Notes: generated from the sequence alone by a model not told the origin. Positions 18,686-27,598 are shown, counted from the first letter of the stretch. The stretch is DNA of 64,000 nucleotides from Alkalilimnicola sp. S0819 (GCF_009295635.1 NZ_WHIW01000001.1:161335-225334), one strand, 5' to 3'. Translations and numbers: made by a program.

Positions 18686-19900
18686 ATGTTGAACTCAATT
18701 CTCTCCGGTGATTATCCGCGCAGCCGCCTGCTCACGGGGCTGCTGATTCTGGTGGTGCTGGGCCTGGCCGGCGGTCCGTTCCTGTGGGACGGCGCCGTGG
18801 CCTATCGGACCATCACCCTGATCTGTCTGTTCATCATTCTGGTGGCCAGCTACGACATCCTGCTGGGGTATACCCACATCGTCTCCTTCGCCCACACCAT
18901 GTTCTATGGAGTGGGAGCCTATGGGGTGGCGATCGTGCTGCAGGAAATGCCCGGCAGCTGGGCCGGGGTGTTCCTCGGTACCCTGGCGGGCCTGGGTGTG
19001 TCCATCGTGCTGGCGCTGTTGATCGGGCTCTTCTCCCTGCGGGTGAAGGCGATCTTCTTCGCTCTGGTGACCCTGGCGGTGGCTACCGGGTTCATGATCC
19101 TGGTGTCCAAGTTCTACCACCTCACCGGTGGCGAGGACGGCCTGACGCTGCGCGTGCCCCGGGAACTGGGACCGGCCTTCAAGTTCATCGAGAACAGCGA
19201 AGGGCGGGTGGCGCAGTGGTATGGCTTCGACATTCCCACCTTCTTCAGGGCCTTCTTCGATAGCAACGTCAGCTTCGGGGATGCCGTCATGAAGGTGCGG
19301 ATGAGCGGCAAGATCCTGATGTACTACGTGGTGTTCATCGCCTCCGCGGTGCTGTTCCTGGGCATGCTGCGGATGATGAATTCGCCGTTCGGGCGTGTGC
19401 TGCAAGCGATCCGCGAGAACGAATTCCGTGCCGAGGCGCTGGGTTACCGGACCATGTACTATCGCACCGCCAACGTGGTGGTGGCCGCCATCATGGCGTC
19501 CCTCGCGGGCTCGCTGACGGCTCTGGCGATTCGTTACGTGAACCCGGACACCACCCTGTCCTTCGTGCTGATGGTGAACATCCTGCTGATGTGCGTCATC
19601 GGCGGCATGGGCACGCTGTGGGGCGCGGTGATCGGTACCGCTCTGTTCGTGATCGCGGAGACCTATCTGCAGGACTTCATGGGCCTGGGGTACGGTGCCG
19701 TGCAGAACGTGCCGGTGGTCTCCGAGTTCATCAACCCGGATCGTTGGCATCTGTGGTTCGGACTGCTGTTCATCCTCAGCGTGTACTTCTTCCCCAAGGG
19801 AATCGTCGGTACGCTGCGGGCGCGGGGCGAGCGCAAGACCGGTGTCGGCAAAGGCGCGAACGGCGAAGCGGCCGGCGAGACCAAGCCCGCCGAAGCGTGA
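18686..19900 (+). CDS. ABC importer permease, LivM type
   Basis: 404 residues from the ATG at 18686, which has AAGGGG 8 nt upstream; the in-frame GTG at 18677 overlaps that ribosome site. It is multi-helical, with the LivM-type motif YDILLGYTHIVSFAHTMFYGVGAY and the late VIGGMGTLWGAVIGTALFV. The charged C-terminal tail (GERKTGVGKGANGE) is cytoplasmic. It is the last gene of the operon, followed by a strong terminator. Confidence 0.9.
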   Translation: MLNSILSGDYPRSRLLTGLLILVVLGLAGGPFLWDGAVAYRTITLICLFIILVASYDILLGYTHIVSFAHTMFYGVGAYGVAIVLQEMPGSWAGVFLGTLAGLGVSIVLALLIGLFSLRVKAIFFALVTLAVATGFMILVSKFYHLTGGEDGLTLRVPRELGPAFKFIENSEGRVAQWYGFDIPTFFRAFFDSNVSFGDAVMKVRMSGKILMYYVVFIASAVLFLGMLRMMNSPFGRVLQAIRENEFRAEALGYRTMYYRTANVVVAAIMASLAGSLTALAIRYVNPDTTLSFVLMVNILLMCVIGGMGTLWGAVIGTALFVIAETYLQDFMGLGYGAVQNVPVVSEFINPDRWHLWFGLLFILSVYFFPKGIVGTLRARGERKTGVGKGANGEAAGETKPAEA

Positions 19901-19923
19901 TCCTGGCCTCTGCGGTCTGAACA

Positions 19924-19951
19924 CAAAGCCCCCGGACTCCCGGGGGCTTTG
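19924..19951. terminator. Bidirectional terminator after the ABC importer operon
   Basis: CAAAGCCCCCGG and CCGGGGGCTTTG form a 12-bp perfect stem around ACTC. The flanking A and T residues allow termination of the plus-strand importer operon. It also lies just beyond the end of the converging patatin-like gene (minus). Confidence 0.85.
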
Positions 19952-19970
19952 TTGTATCAGGGGCTGGCTC

Positions 19971-21011
19971 CTACAGGGCTTCGGACAAGGGTGTGGTAGA
20001 AACCCGGCCGATTAGTCCGCTGCATTCCTGTAACCATTGCCCGGCGCGCTCGCGTCCGCTGTGGTGCAAATGTTTCAAGAACGGCCATTCGGTGTTCATG
20101 GGGCTGGTGTGGCCCGCCCCCTGAGCCGCATCGCCGAGCTCCAGGCGGTGGAATCTCAGCTGGCGTATGCGCCGGGTGAGGCCCGTGGCGGGCAACCACC
20201 GGTTTCGGGGCTCGCAATGCAGTTCGGCGATCAACTGCAGCTCCCGCAACATGTTTGCTTGAAAACCAATTTCGTTGATCCGGTGCATGATGCCGTCCAC
20301 CGTGGTGGGTACCCCGGCCTGCCAGCGGGGATTGAGCTGAACGAGCAGCAGATCCCGGCCCGGGCAATCGCGGATCAAGGGCATCAGCGGCGGATTCGCC
20401 GTGTATCCGCCATCCCAGTAATACTCCCCGTCCACTTCCACGGCCTGGAAGAGCAGCGGCAGGCAGGCCGAGGCGAGCAGGGCATCGGTGGATAGATCGG
20501 AGTTGCCCACCAGCCGAAGACCACTGTCGTGCACATTGCTCAGTGCGATATAGAGCGGTGGGCATCTCTTGTCACGCAGTGCCTGCGGGTCGACCCAATC
20601 ATCGAGCAGGCTGCGCAGGGGGTTCAGGTCCGCGGGGTTGAGCTGGTAGGGCGAGGCGAGCTTGCCCACCTTTCGGGCCAGCGCATGGCGCGGTGAGCTG
20701 TCCCGGTTCCAGCCGTGGAGCAGGTAGTCGAACACGGTGGGGAACAGCGGACCCGTGTGGGCGCCGGCGCCCACCTGCTCCCAGAAGCCGCGCAAGGCGG
20801 CCCGGGCGCCCTCGGCGCCGTCCTGGGCCCAGCCGCTGGCGAACAGCGCGGCGTTGACCGCACCGGCACTCGCGCCGCTCAGTCCCGCGGGGCTGAACCA
20901 GGGTTCTTCCAGCAGCCTATCCAGTACCCCCCAGGTGAAGGCTCCATGGGAACCGCCCCCCTGCAGAGCGAGTTTCAGAGGTAGACGACGACGTGGTGAA
21001 AGTCCCTTCAA
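19971..21011 (-). CDS. Patatin-like phospholipase
   Basis: 346 residues from a TTG start at 21011, chosen because GGAGGA lies 7 nt upstream; the longer frame to 21128 would run into the divergent gene's 5' end. Patatin features: oxyanion loop QGGGSHGAF (about 17-25), nucleophile Ser48 in GASAG, and catalytic Asp200 in the DGG motif (YYWDGGYTANPP). The family releases fatty acids from phospholipids or other acyl esters using a Ser-Asp dyad. There is no signal peptide, so it is probably cytoplasmic or membrane-associated. PHA-producing bacteria also use patatin-type proteins for intracellular PHB depolymerisation, but nothing specific supports that here. Confidence 0.88.
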   Translation of the reverse strand: MKGLSPRRRLPLKLALQGGGSHGAFTWGVLDRLLEEPWFSPAGLSGASAGAVNAALFASGWAQDGAEGARAALRGFWEQVGAGAHTGPLFPTVFDYLLHGWNRDSSPRHALARKVGKLASPYQLNPADLNPLRSLLDDWVDPQALRDKRCPPLYIALSNVHDSGLRLVGNSDLSTDALLASACLPLLFQAVEVDGEYYWDGGYTANPPLMPLIRDCPGRDLLLVQLNPRWQAGVPTTVDGIMHRINEIGFQANMLRELQLIAELHCEPRNRWLPATGLTRRIRQLRFHRLELGDAAQGAGHTSPMNTEWPFLKHLHHSGRERAGQWLQECSGLIGRVSTTPLSEAL

Positions 21012-21103
21012 GGCGGGTTCCTCCGGGTGTGATGGGGCGCTGTCTCCACCGTGGATGGCTATGGTATCTTCATGGCATCTGCAGTATGTGGCCAGAACCC
21101 AAG

Positions 21104-22360
21104 ATGACAAAAATCGCCACCGTGACACCGGACATGCTCGAAGACCTGATTCCCCTGCGCGAGCTGGATCAGGAAGCCTTGGAAGCGCTGGCCGATCTGG
21201 CGGAGTACGAAGATCATCCCGCCCGTTCGGTGGTGTTTCGTGCGAATTCCGAAGACCCCTGGCTCAGGTATCTGGTTTCCGGATCCCTGGTTCTGGCGAC
21301 CCCGGACGGGGGGCGGGAAAGCCTGGTCGGGATGGGGGACTCCGCCATGGTGACCCGGCCCCTGGGTCTGGAGCAGCCGTTTCCCCACAGCGCCCTCGCC
21401 GGCACCGATGTGCGCTTGCTGCGGATGCCCCGAGAGCGTGTGCTCGACCTGCTGGATCATCATCGCCTGCCGCAATACCAGGTGGACGTGGTCGATGCCG
21501 AGAACACTGAAGACTCGGGCTCGCAGTTGTTCTACCAGCTTTTCGAGGACCTGATGGAGGATCGCCTGACGCTACCCAGCATGCCCGATGTGGCGGTGCG
21601 GGTGCGCCAGGCGGTCAGCGACCCGGATAGCGGCGCGCCGGAAGTGGCGAAGATCATCCAGGCCGATCCAGTGGTGGCGGCCCGGCTGATGAAGGTGGCC
21701 AACAGCCCCGCCTTCGGCGGCGCTCAGCCGGCGGACAGTGTGGCCGCGGCGGTGGTGCGGCTGGGCCTGAAGGTGACTCGGGAGATCGTCACCGCGGTGA
21801 CGGTGAAGGAAGTTTTCAAGAGCAGCAGCCCGCTGATCAACCAGCGCATGACCGAGCTGTGGATGCGCAGCACCTTGATCGCCGCGTTGGCGACGGTGTT
21901 GGCGCGCAAGCTCAAGGGCTTCAGCCCAGACCGGGCCCTGTTGGCCGGGCTGCTGCACGATATCGGTGCGGTGCCGCTGCTGGCCCATGCCCATCATTAC
22001 CCCGAACTGGCCGGCAATCCGAATTTGCTTTCGCGCACGCTGGATGCCTACCGCGGGCAGGTGGGTGGCATGCTGCTGCGGCGTTGGAACTTCCCCGAGG
22101 AGGTCATCGCCGTGCCCCTGAACGCCGGCAACTGGGAGCGTAGCCACGAGGAAGCGGGTGACCTGGCGGATCTCGTGATCGTTGCCCAGTTGCAAAGTGT
22201 CGCCGAGACCGCGGAAGCCTCTCGCTACCCCTTGCTCAGCGAGACCCCCGCCTACCGCCGCCTGGGACTGGATGCGCTGGGTATCAGCGACAGCACGCCG
22301 GTGATGGACGAGGCGCGGGAGGAAATCGCCGAGGTCCAGCGGCTGCTGATGGGTAAATAA
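21104..22360 (+). CDS. Cyclic-nucleotide-binding-like / HDOD domain protein
   Basis: 418 residues from the ATG at 21104 (MTKIATV); an in-frame ATG at 21086 is possible, and neither has a strong ribosome site. The N-terminal half (about 15-120, FRANSEDPWLRYLVSGSLVLATPDGG) resembles a cNMP-binding fold. The HDOD domain follows (about 150-350, LPSMPDVAVRVRQAV and ARLMKVANSPAFGG), with ALLAGLLHDIGAVPLL late in it. HDOD proteins act in signalling without known catalysis. It is divergent from the patatin-like gene with overlapping 5' regions, so the two may share control. Confidence 0.85.
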   Translation: MTKIATVTPDMLEDLIPLRELDQEALEALADLAEYEDHPARSVVFRANSEDPWLRYLVSGSLVLATPDGGRESLVGMGDSAMVTRPLGLEQPFPHSALAGTDVRLLRMPRERVLDLLDHHRLPQYQVDVVDAENTEDSGSQLFYQLFEDLMEDRLTLPSMPDVAVRVRQAVSDPDSGAPEVAKIIQADPVVAARLMKVANSPAFGGAQPADSVAAAVVRLGLKVTREIVTAVTVKEVFKSSSPLINQRMTELWMRSTLIAALATVLARKLKGFSPDRALLAGLLHDIGAVPLLAHAHHYPELAGNPNLLSRTLDAYRGQVGGMLLRRWNFPEEVIAVPLNAGNWERSHEEAGDLADLVIVAQLQSVAETAEASRYPLLSETPAYRRLGLDALGISDSTPVMDEAREEIAEVQRLLMGK

Positions 22361-22626
22361 AAGGTTCTTTGCGGGTTAGCAGGGAATTCTGAAACCACGA
22401 CGGAAGCTGGCGCAGTGGCTCCCGGCTATTGCTGGAACGTCCACCGGAGCGTGAAGGTTCTTGGGCGGGTGGGGCCGGCGGCGGCCGTGCCGCCCCCGCG
22501 CCAAGCTTGCAGATCCGGCCACCACCACGATCGGGAGGTCGGTTGGTTAACCCGCCTGCCCGTACAGGGCAAGTGGCCATATCAAACCATCGCTGCCGCG
22601 TCGCGCTCCTTTAGAGCAGCGAGCCC

Positions 22627-24363
22627 TCAGCCGTCTTTTCCCGCTCGGGCTTCCTGGCGCAGATCCTTGCGCAGGATCTTCCCCACCGGGCTCTTGGGCA
22701 GTTCCGAGCGGAAGACCACTTCCCTGGGTATCTTGTAGCCGGTCAGGTGCTCCCGACAGTAGCGGATTACGTCATCGGGGCTCAGCTGTGGGTTGCCGGT
22801 GACCACATAGGCCCGCACTCGCTCGCCGCCCTCGGGGACGGGCACGCCCACCACGGCGACCTCCAGCACACCGGGCAGGGACTCGATGACTTCCTCGACC
22901 TCGTTGGGGTACACATTGAAGCCGCTGACATCGATCATGTCCTTGAGCCGGTCGACGATGGTGATATAGCCACGCTCGTCGACGAAGGCGATGTCGCCGG
23001 TGTGGAACCAGCCGTCCCGCAGCGCTTGGGCGGTCTCCTCGGGCTTGTTCCAGTAGCCGCGAAAGACCTGAGGGCCCTTGACCAGCAATTCGCCCATCTC
23101 TCCGCCGGGCAGCACCGTGCCATCCGGGCCCACTACCCGGACCTGGGTGCCCGGCAGCGGTATGCCCACCGTGCCCAGCCGGTTCTCGGCCATGGGCGGG
23201 TTGACGGCGACCACCGGGCTGGTCTCGGTCAAGCCGTAGCCCTGCAGGATCTGCGAACCCACCACTTCCCGCCATTTTTCGGCGGTGGACTTGTGCAGCG
23301 CGGTGCCGCCGGCCACCGAAAGATTCAGCAGGTGCGGCGGCTTGTTGCGGAACCAGTCCTCGTGGCACAGGGCGTGGAAGAGCAGGTTAACCCCGGAGAA
23401 CTTGTTGACCGTGAACTTCTCGAAGGCCTTGCGCAGGTTCGACGGCGGCCGGGGCGAGGGGCATAGCACATTGCGACAGCCCATCTGGTAGAAGATCATC
23501 AGGTTAAAGGTGAAGGCGAAGATGTGGTAGAGCGGCAGCGCCGTGAGCACCGTGTCCTCGCCGCGACGGATGGCGGGGCCCGCCACCGCGTTGATCTGGC
23601 TGATGTTGGCCAGCAGGTTGGCGTGAGTCAGTTCCGCGCCCTTGGCGACCCCCGTGGTGCCGCCGGTATACTGCAGGGCCGCCAGGTCGTCCGGGCCCAG
23701 GGCAACGCACTGGTTGGACGCCGGGTCCCGAAGCCGTTTGCGCCCCGCCGCCAGGGCGTCAACGAAAGGTTCGGTGGCCACGGGTGGGCGGGGTAGCTGG
23801 CCCTTGAGCTTGAGCACGGTCTTGATCAGGCCGCGTTTGAGTCCGGGGAAGAAGTCGGCGACGCTGACCAGCAGCACCTTCTCCACCGCGGTGCCTTCCA
23901 GGGCGGTGACCAGCTTGTCGGCGAACAGATCGAGCAGTACCAGCACCTTCGCACCGCTGTCGGAGAGTTGGTGGTGCATCTCGTCGGCGGTGTAGAGCGG
24001 GTTGATGTTCACCAGCGCGCAGCCGGCCTTGAGCGTGCCGAACACGGCCAGCGGGTAGGCCAGGCAGTTGGGCATCTGGATGGCGACCCGCTCGCCCTTC
24101 TCCAGCCCCAGTTCATCGCGCAAATAGCCCATGAACTGGTCCGACAGGGCATCCACCTCGTGATAGCGCAAAGAGGCGTGCAGACCGTTGTCCAGACAGA
24201 TGGTGAACGCCGTCTTGCCGGCGTAGTCGGTGCCCGAGCGCCGGATCAGTTCGACCACGTTGCGAAACGCCGGGGCGCGGAAATCCTTCGCCACACCCGG
24301 GCCGTACTCCTCGCGCCAGGGCATGGAGTCGTAGAAACCGCTGGGGTCCTGGTGCTCTGCCAT
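22627..24363 (-). CDS. fadD: Long-chain fatty acid-CoA ligase (FadD-type)
   Basis: 578 residues from the ATG at 24363, with GAGGAGAG upstream. ANL-superfamily motifs: YTGGTTGVAKGAELTH (A3), GYGLTETSPV (A5), GELLVKGPQVFRGYW and DGWFHTGDIA (A7/A8). The catalytic lysine region SPVGKILRKDLR (A10) is at the C-terminus. Activates fatty acids to acyl-CoA at the membrane for beta-oxidation or lipid synthesis. It is divergent from pabB; the 149-nt gap holds a TATACT-like hexamer near 24403. The 266-nt gap downstream (22361-22626) has GC-rich palindromic stretches but no gene I can support. Confidence 0.9.
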   Translation of the reverse strand: MAEHQDPSGFYDSMPWREEYGPGVAKDFRAPAFRNVVELIRRSGTDYAGKTAFTICLDNGLHASLRYHEVDALSDQFMGYLRDELGLEKGERVAIQMPNCLAYPLAVFGTLKAGCALVNINPLYTADEMHHQLSDSGAKVLVLLDLFADKLVTALEGTAVEKVLLVSVADFFPGLKRGLIKTVLKLKGQLPRPPVATEPFVDALAAGRKRLRDPASNQCVALGPDDLAALQYTGGTTGVAKGAELTHANLLANISQINAVAGPAIRRGEDTVLTALPLYHIFAFTFNLMIFYQMGCRNVLCPSPRPPSNLRKAFEKFTVNKFSGVNLLFHALCHEDWFRNKPPHLLNLSVAGGTALHKSTAEKWREVVGSQILQGYGLTETSPVVAVNPPMAENRLGTVGIPLPGTQVRVVGPDGTVLPGGEMGELLVKGPQVFRGYWNKPEETAQALRDGWFHTGDIAFVDERGYITIVDRLKDMIDVSGFNVYPNEVEEVIESLPGVLEVAVVGVPVPEGGERVRAYVVTGNPQLSPDDVIRYCREHLTGYKIPREVVFRSELPKSPVGKILRKDLRQEARAGKDG

Positions 24364-24512
24364 GCTCTCTCCTCGATCTCCGTAGGGGCCCGGAACCGTG
24401 GTTATACTGTCGCGCTGGTCCCGGATAGCTGGTTTATTCTTGATCTTGGCGTACGGCCAGTATATCCACCTGTATTCGCCCACGGCCACTCTTTCCGAAA
24501 CGCAGCATATCC

Positions 24513-25856
24513 ATGAGCGAGAAGACGAAATCAACTGCCGGCCCGCCGCCACGCATCGAGCTGCCGTATAGGGCGGACGGCGCGGACTGGTTCGGCCGGT
24601 TCCGGCACTGGCCGGGGGCGGTATGGCTGGACAGCGGCGGCACGGGCTGGGATATCTGCGCCGCTCGCCCCCGGGTCACGCTCACCAGTCGCGGCGGGAT
24701 TACCCGGATCGAGACGGCCGAGGGCCGCCGCGAGAGCCAGGAAGACCCGCTGTGCCTGCTGCGCGAGGAGCTCGGGCCGCTGCGCGCTGCCCATCCGGCG
24801 TTGCCTTTCCCCGGCGGCGCCATCGGCTGCTTCTCCTATGATCTGGGGCGTCGGCTGAACGGCCTGCCGGTCGAAGGCGATTGGCCCGAGATGCTGGTGG
24901 GTCTGTATGACTGGGCCTTGCTGCTGGATCATCGTGCCCGCCGCGCCTGGCTGGTGGGAGGGGATGCGGCGCTGGCCGAGGAGCTGTGCGGCTTATCGCA
25001 ACCACCGCCGGCGCACTTTCGGGTGCTGGGCGCGGTGCGCCAGACACCGGGCCGGCGCGCCTATGCCGCCGCCTTCGCCCGGGTGCAGGCGTATCTACAA
25101 GCGGGCGACTGTTACCAGGTGAACCTGGCGCGCCGCCTGGAGGCTTCTTGTGCGGGGGATGGCTGGGCGGCCTACCAAGCCTTGCGCGAGCAGGCCGGCG
25201 CGCCTTTCAGCGCCTATCTGCGCTATCCCGACGGCGAGGTCATGAGCCTGTCGCCCGAGCGTTTTCTCGCGGTACGCGCCGGGCATGTGGAAACCCGGCC
25301 CATCAAGGGCACCCGTCCCCGCCATGCGGACCCGGCCCGCGACGCGGAGGCCGCGCGTGCCCTGCGGGCAAGTCCCAAGGACCGGGCCGAGAACCTGATG
25401 ATCGTCGACTTGCTGCGCAATGATCTGGGGAGAGTGTGCGAGACGGGCAGCGTGCGGGTGCCGGAGCTGTTCTCGCTGGAGAGCTATGCCCAGGTGCATC
25501 ATCTGGTGAGCAGCGTGGAGGGCCGACTGCCCGCCGTGGCCCACGCCCTGGACTTGCTGCGTGCCTGCCTGCCCGGCGGCTCGATTACCGGGGCGCCCAA
25601 GCGCCGGGCCATGGAGATCATCGAGGAATTGGAACCCGGCCCGCGGGGCATGTACTGCGGCAGTGTGGCCTATATCGGCTACGATGGCGCCATGGACAGC
25701 AGTATCGCTATCCGCACCGCATTGCGTCAGGGCGAGCGCCTCCGCTTCTGGGCCGGGGGCGGGCTGGTAGCCGATTCCACCTGTGAAGCAGAGTTTCAGG
25801 AAACCTTGGACAAGGCCCGTTTTTTCCTCGAGACCTGTAAAATGCTGCAGTCTTGA
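24513..25856 (+). CDS. pabB: Aminodeoxychorismate synthase component I
   Basis: 447 residues of the chorismate-utilising family. The PIKGT motif (ETRPIKGTRPR, about residue 265) carries the lysine typical of PabB, where anthranilate synthase TrpE has PIAGT. Other blocks are GDCYQVNLARRLEA, ENLMIVDLLRNDLG, PGGSITGAPKRRAMEII and MYCGSVAYIGYDG. It aminates chorismate for folate synthesis with a glutaminase partner not seen in this window. It ends 70 nt before phaR. Confidence 0.93.
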   Translation: MSEKTKSTAGPPPRIELPYRADGADWFGRFRHWPGAVWLDSGGTGWDICAARPRVTLTSRGGITRIETAEGRRESQEDPLCLLREELGPLRAAHPALPFPGGAIGCFSYDLGRRLNGLPVEGDWPEMLVGLYDWALLLDHRARRAWLVGGDAALAEELCGLSQPPPAHFRVLGAVRQTPGRRAYAAAFARVQAYLQAGDCYQVNLARRLEASCAGDGWAAYQALREQAGAPFSAYLRYPDGEVMSLSPERFLAVRAGHVETRPIKGTRPRHADPARDAEAARALRASPKDRAENLMIVDLLRNDLGRVCETGSVRVPELFSLESYAQVHHLVSSVEGRLPAVAHALDLLRACLPGGSITGAPKRRAMEIIEELEPGPRGMYCGSVAYIGYDGAMDSSIAIRTALRQGERLRFWAGGGLVADSTCEAEFQETLDKARFFLETCKMLQS

Positions 25857-25880
25857 CAGTAGGTTGTGAACTGCTATTGT
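25853..25880 (+). promoter_or_regulatory. Sigma-70 promoter of phaR
   Basis: TTGACA (25853-25858), 16-bp spacer, TATTGT (25875-25880), overlapping the end of pabB. The predicted start is near 25887, directly at the TGC-rich dyad that follows. Confidence 0.7.
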
Positions 25881-25887
25881 TTCGCCC

Positions 25888-25900
25888 TTGCATGCTGCAA
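25888..25900. promoter_or_regulatory. TGC-rich dyad at the phaR start site (candidate PhaR operator)
   Basis: TTGCA-TGC-TGCAA, a perfect 5-bp inverted repeat placed at about +1 to +13 of the predicted phaR transcript. PhaR proteins are reported to bind TGC-rich DNA and repress their own gene. Related dyads occur at the predicted phaB and phaE starts. Assignment is inference. Confidence 0.5.
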
Positions 25901-25926
25901 CGCATCACGCGGAGGAACCCCCGTCC

Positions 25927-26427
25927 ATGAGTGACATTCGGATCATCAAGAAGTATCCCAATCGCCGTCTCTATGACACGGCTATCAGCAGCTACATCAC
26001 CTTGGCGGATGTAAAGACGCTGGTACTGGACGGGGTGGACTTCCAGGTAGTCGACGCCAAGACCAAGGCCGACCTGACCCGCAGTATCCTGCTGCAGATC
26101 ATCAGCGAGGAAGAGGAAGGCGGCGAGCCGATCTTCAGCAGTGAGTTGCTTGCGCAGATCATCCGCTCCTACGGCGGCAATATGCAGAACATGCTCACCA
26201 GTTACCTGGAGAAGAGCATGGAGATGTGGGGCGAGCAGCAGCGGGTGTTCCGCGAGCGCACCCGCAGCTTCATGGAAGGCAACCCGATCAACATGCTCAC
26301 CCAGTTCGCCGAGCGCAACCTGGCCATGTGGCAGGCGATGAGCGGCACCGAGCAGGGCGAAGAGAAAAAACGCGAGCCGGAGGGCGATAGGGACGAGAGC
26401 GCTGACGAAGGCGCCGAGCGCAAGTAG
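25927..26427 (+). CDS. phaR: Polyhydroxyalkanoate synthesis repressor PhaR
   Basis: 166 residues from the ATG at 25927; GGAGGA lies 13 nt upstream. The N-terminal PHB/PHA accumulation regulator DNA-binding domain (about 5-65, IIKKYPNRRLYDTAISSYITL) is followed by a PHB_acc region (about 70-110) and an acidic/basic tail. PhaR binds PHA granules and, when free, represses phasin and PHA genes. It stands 5' of phaB in the same direction, with its own promoter and a terminator-like palindrome between them. Confidence 0.95.
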   Translation: MSDIRIIKKYPNRRLYDTAISSYITLADVKTLVLDGVDFQVVDAKTKADLTRSILLQIISEEEEGGEPIFSSELLAQIIRSYGGNMQNMLTSYLEKSMEMWGEQQRVFRERTRSFMEGNPINMLTQFAERNLAMWQAMSGTEQGEEKKREPEGDRDESADEGAERK

Positions 26428-26434
26428 GCTTCCC

Positions 26435-26458
26435 GAGTGTCACCTTTTGTTGACACTC
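26435..26458. promoter_or_regulatory. 8-bp perfect inverted repeat overlapping the phaB -35 box
   Basis: GAGTGTCA-N8-TGACACTC just after the phaR stop. The right arm includes most of the -35 hexamer of the phaB promoter. It could be an operator or a weak hairpin at the end of phaR. Confidence 0.45.
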
Positions 26459-26478
26459 CGCTCACCTGTTTTTATGAT
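26450..26478 (+). promoter_or_regulatory. Near-consensus sigma-70 promoter of phaB
   Basis: TTGACA (26450-26455), exactly 17 bp, then TATGAT (26473-26478). The predicted start near 26485 falls at the left edge of the long palindrome. Confidence 0.8.
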
Positions 26479-26482
26479 GCTG

Positions 26483-26509
26483 CGGGCCTTGTGCAATGCA
26501 CAAGGCCCG
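26483..26509 (+). terminator. 27-nt near-perfect palindrome: phaR terminator and/or phaB operator
   Basis: CGGGCCTTGTGC-AAT-GCACAAGGCCCG forms a 12-bp stem with a 3-nt loop followed by TTTTC, so it can terminate phaR transcripts. It also sits at +1 to +25 of the predicted phaB start and contains the TGC-rich core TTGTGCAATGCACAA, similar to the dyad at the phaR start. A dual role is plausible. Confidence 0.65.
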
Positions 26510-26642
26510 TTTTCTATCCGCCCAGCGGATAAGCTTCGCAAGCGATTCCGCGCACTCGCCCCAGGCGGGCAGGGTTGCACGGGGTTCCCGGGCAGGCGGC
26601 TCAGGCGGCCGCTGCAGGCCCATCTGGTAAGGGGAGAATCGA

Positions 26643-27389
26643 ATGGCTAATCGTGTAGCTTTGGTGACCGGCGGCAACGGCGGCATCGGCACCGAGATCT
26701 GCAAGCAACTGGCCGCGGCCGGCTACAAGGTCGTGACCACCTGTGTGGACGCCGAGAAGGAAAATCTCGCCGGCTGGCAGGCTGAGCGCAAGGCCGAGGG
26801 TTATGAAATCGGCTACGTCGAGTGCAACGTGGCGGACTTCGACGCCTGCGCCGAGATGGCCAAGCAGGTGGAAGGCGAGTACGGCCCCGTGGATGTGGTC
26901 GTCAACTGCGCCGGCATTACCCGCGACACTTTCCTGCACAAGATGGATGCGGCGGCGTGGAACGCGGTGATCTCCGTGAACCTGAACAGCGCCTTCAATG
27001 TGACCCGCCAGTTCGTGGAAGGCATGCGTGAGCGCAAGTTCGGTCGTGTGGTCAACCTGGCTTCCGTGAACGGCCAGAAGGGTCAGTTCGGCCAGGCCAA
27101 CTATGCCGCCGCCAAGGCCGGCATGCACGGCTTCACCATGTCCCTGGCCCAGGAAGGCGCGCGCAAGGGCATCACCGCCAACACCGTGGCGCCGGGTTAC
27201 ATCAAGACGGCGATGACCGACGCCATTCCGGAAGACGTGCGCAACGCCATCGTCGCCCAGGTGCCGGCCGGCCGCATGGGGCTGCCGGAAGAAATCGCCC
27301 GGGCGATCGTGTTCCTGGTGGCCGATGAGTCCGAGTACATCAACGGCGCGCTGCTGCCGGTCAACGGGGCGCTGTTCACCAGCTTCTGA
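26643..27389 (+). CDS. phaB: Acetoacetyl-CoA reductase PhaB
   Basis: 248 residues, classical SDR. The cofactor motif is TGGNGGIGTEICKQL (about 8-22), NCAGIT is present (about 88), Ser lies in VNLASVNGQKG and the catalytic Tyr/Lys are in NYAAAKAGMHG. The region after the beta-alpha cofactor strand (TTCVDAEKE) fits an NADPH-type acetoacetyl-CoA reductase. It reduces acetoacetyl-CoA to (R)-3-hydroxybutyryl-CoA for PHB. AAGGGGAG precedes the start. Codon use is biased, suggesting good expression. No phaA thiolase gene is in the window. Confidence 0.95.
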   Translation: MANRVALVTGGNGGIGTEICKQLAAAGYKVVTTCVDAEKENLAGWQAERKAEGYEIGYVECNVADFDACAEMAKQVEGEYGPVDVVVNCAGITRDTFLHKMDAAAWNAVISVNLNSAFNVTRQFVEGMRERKFGRVVNLASVNGQKGQFGQANYAAAKAGMHGFTMSLAQEGARKGITANTVAPGYIKTAMTDAIPEDVRNAIVAQVPAGRMGLPEEIARAIVFLVADESEYINGALLPVNGALFTSF

Positions 27390-27413
27390 GCCAGTCTCGG
27401 ACCCGTTGTGAAG

Positions 27414-27437
27414 AAGGCCGCGCAAGCGGCCTTTTTT
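27414..27437 (+). terminator. Intrinsic terminator of phaB
   Basis: AAGGCCGC-GCAA-GCGGCCTT forms an 8-bp stem with a GNRA-type loop, followed by a T-rich run (TTTTATTTTA). Confidence 0.92.
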
Positions 27438-27474
27438 ATTTTATGGGTGGCTTCAGTGAGGCGGCGGGGCGGAG

Positions 27475-27543
27475 CCGCAGAGGACGCAGAAAATGCGCGA
27501 TGAATGAGAGCATGTCCCGATAGTTCTCTGCGCGGCGCTGCGG
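27475..27543. repeat. Dispersed intergenic inverted repeat, copy A
   Basis: Left arm CCGCAGAGGACGCAGAAAA and right arm TTCTCTGCGCGGCGCTGCGG are imperfect reverse complements separated by about 30 nt. The same arms occur at 32472-32487 and 44348-44489. No ORF or transposase is associated. Confidence 0.6.
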
Positions 27544-27598
27544 TGATCTGCGCAGCCCAGGGCCGGAGCGCAGGTTGCTGCGGCGCAGCATCGGGGGG

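Noticed and set aside
22361-22626. Possible gene or RNA between the HDOD gene and fadD
   Set aside because: Only GC-rich palindromic fragments were found. Open frames there have no ribosome site or recognisable content.
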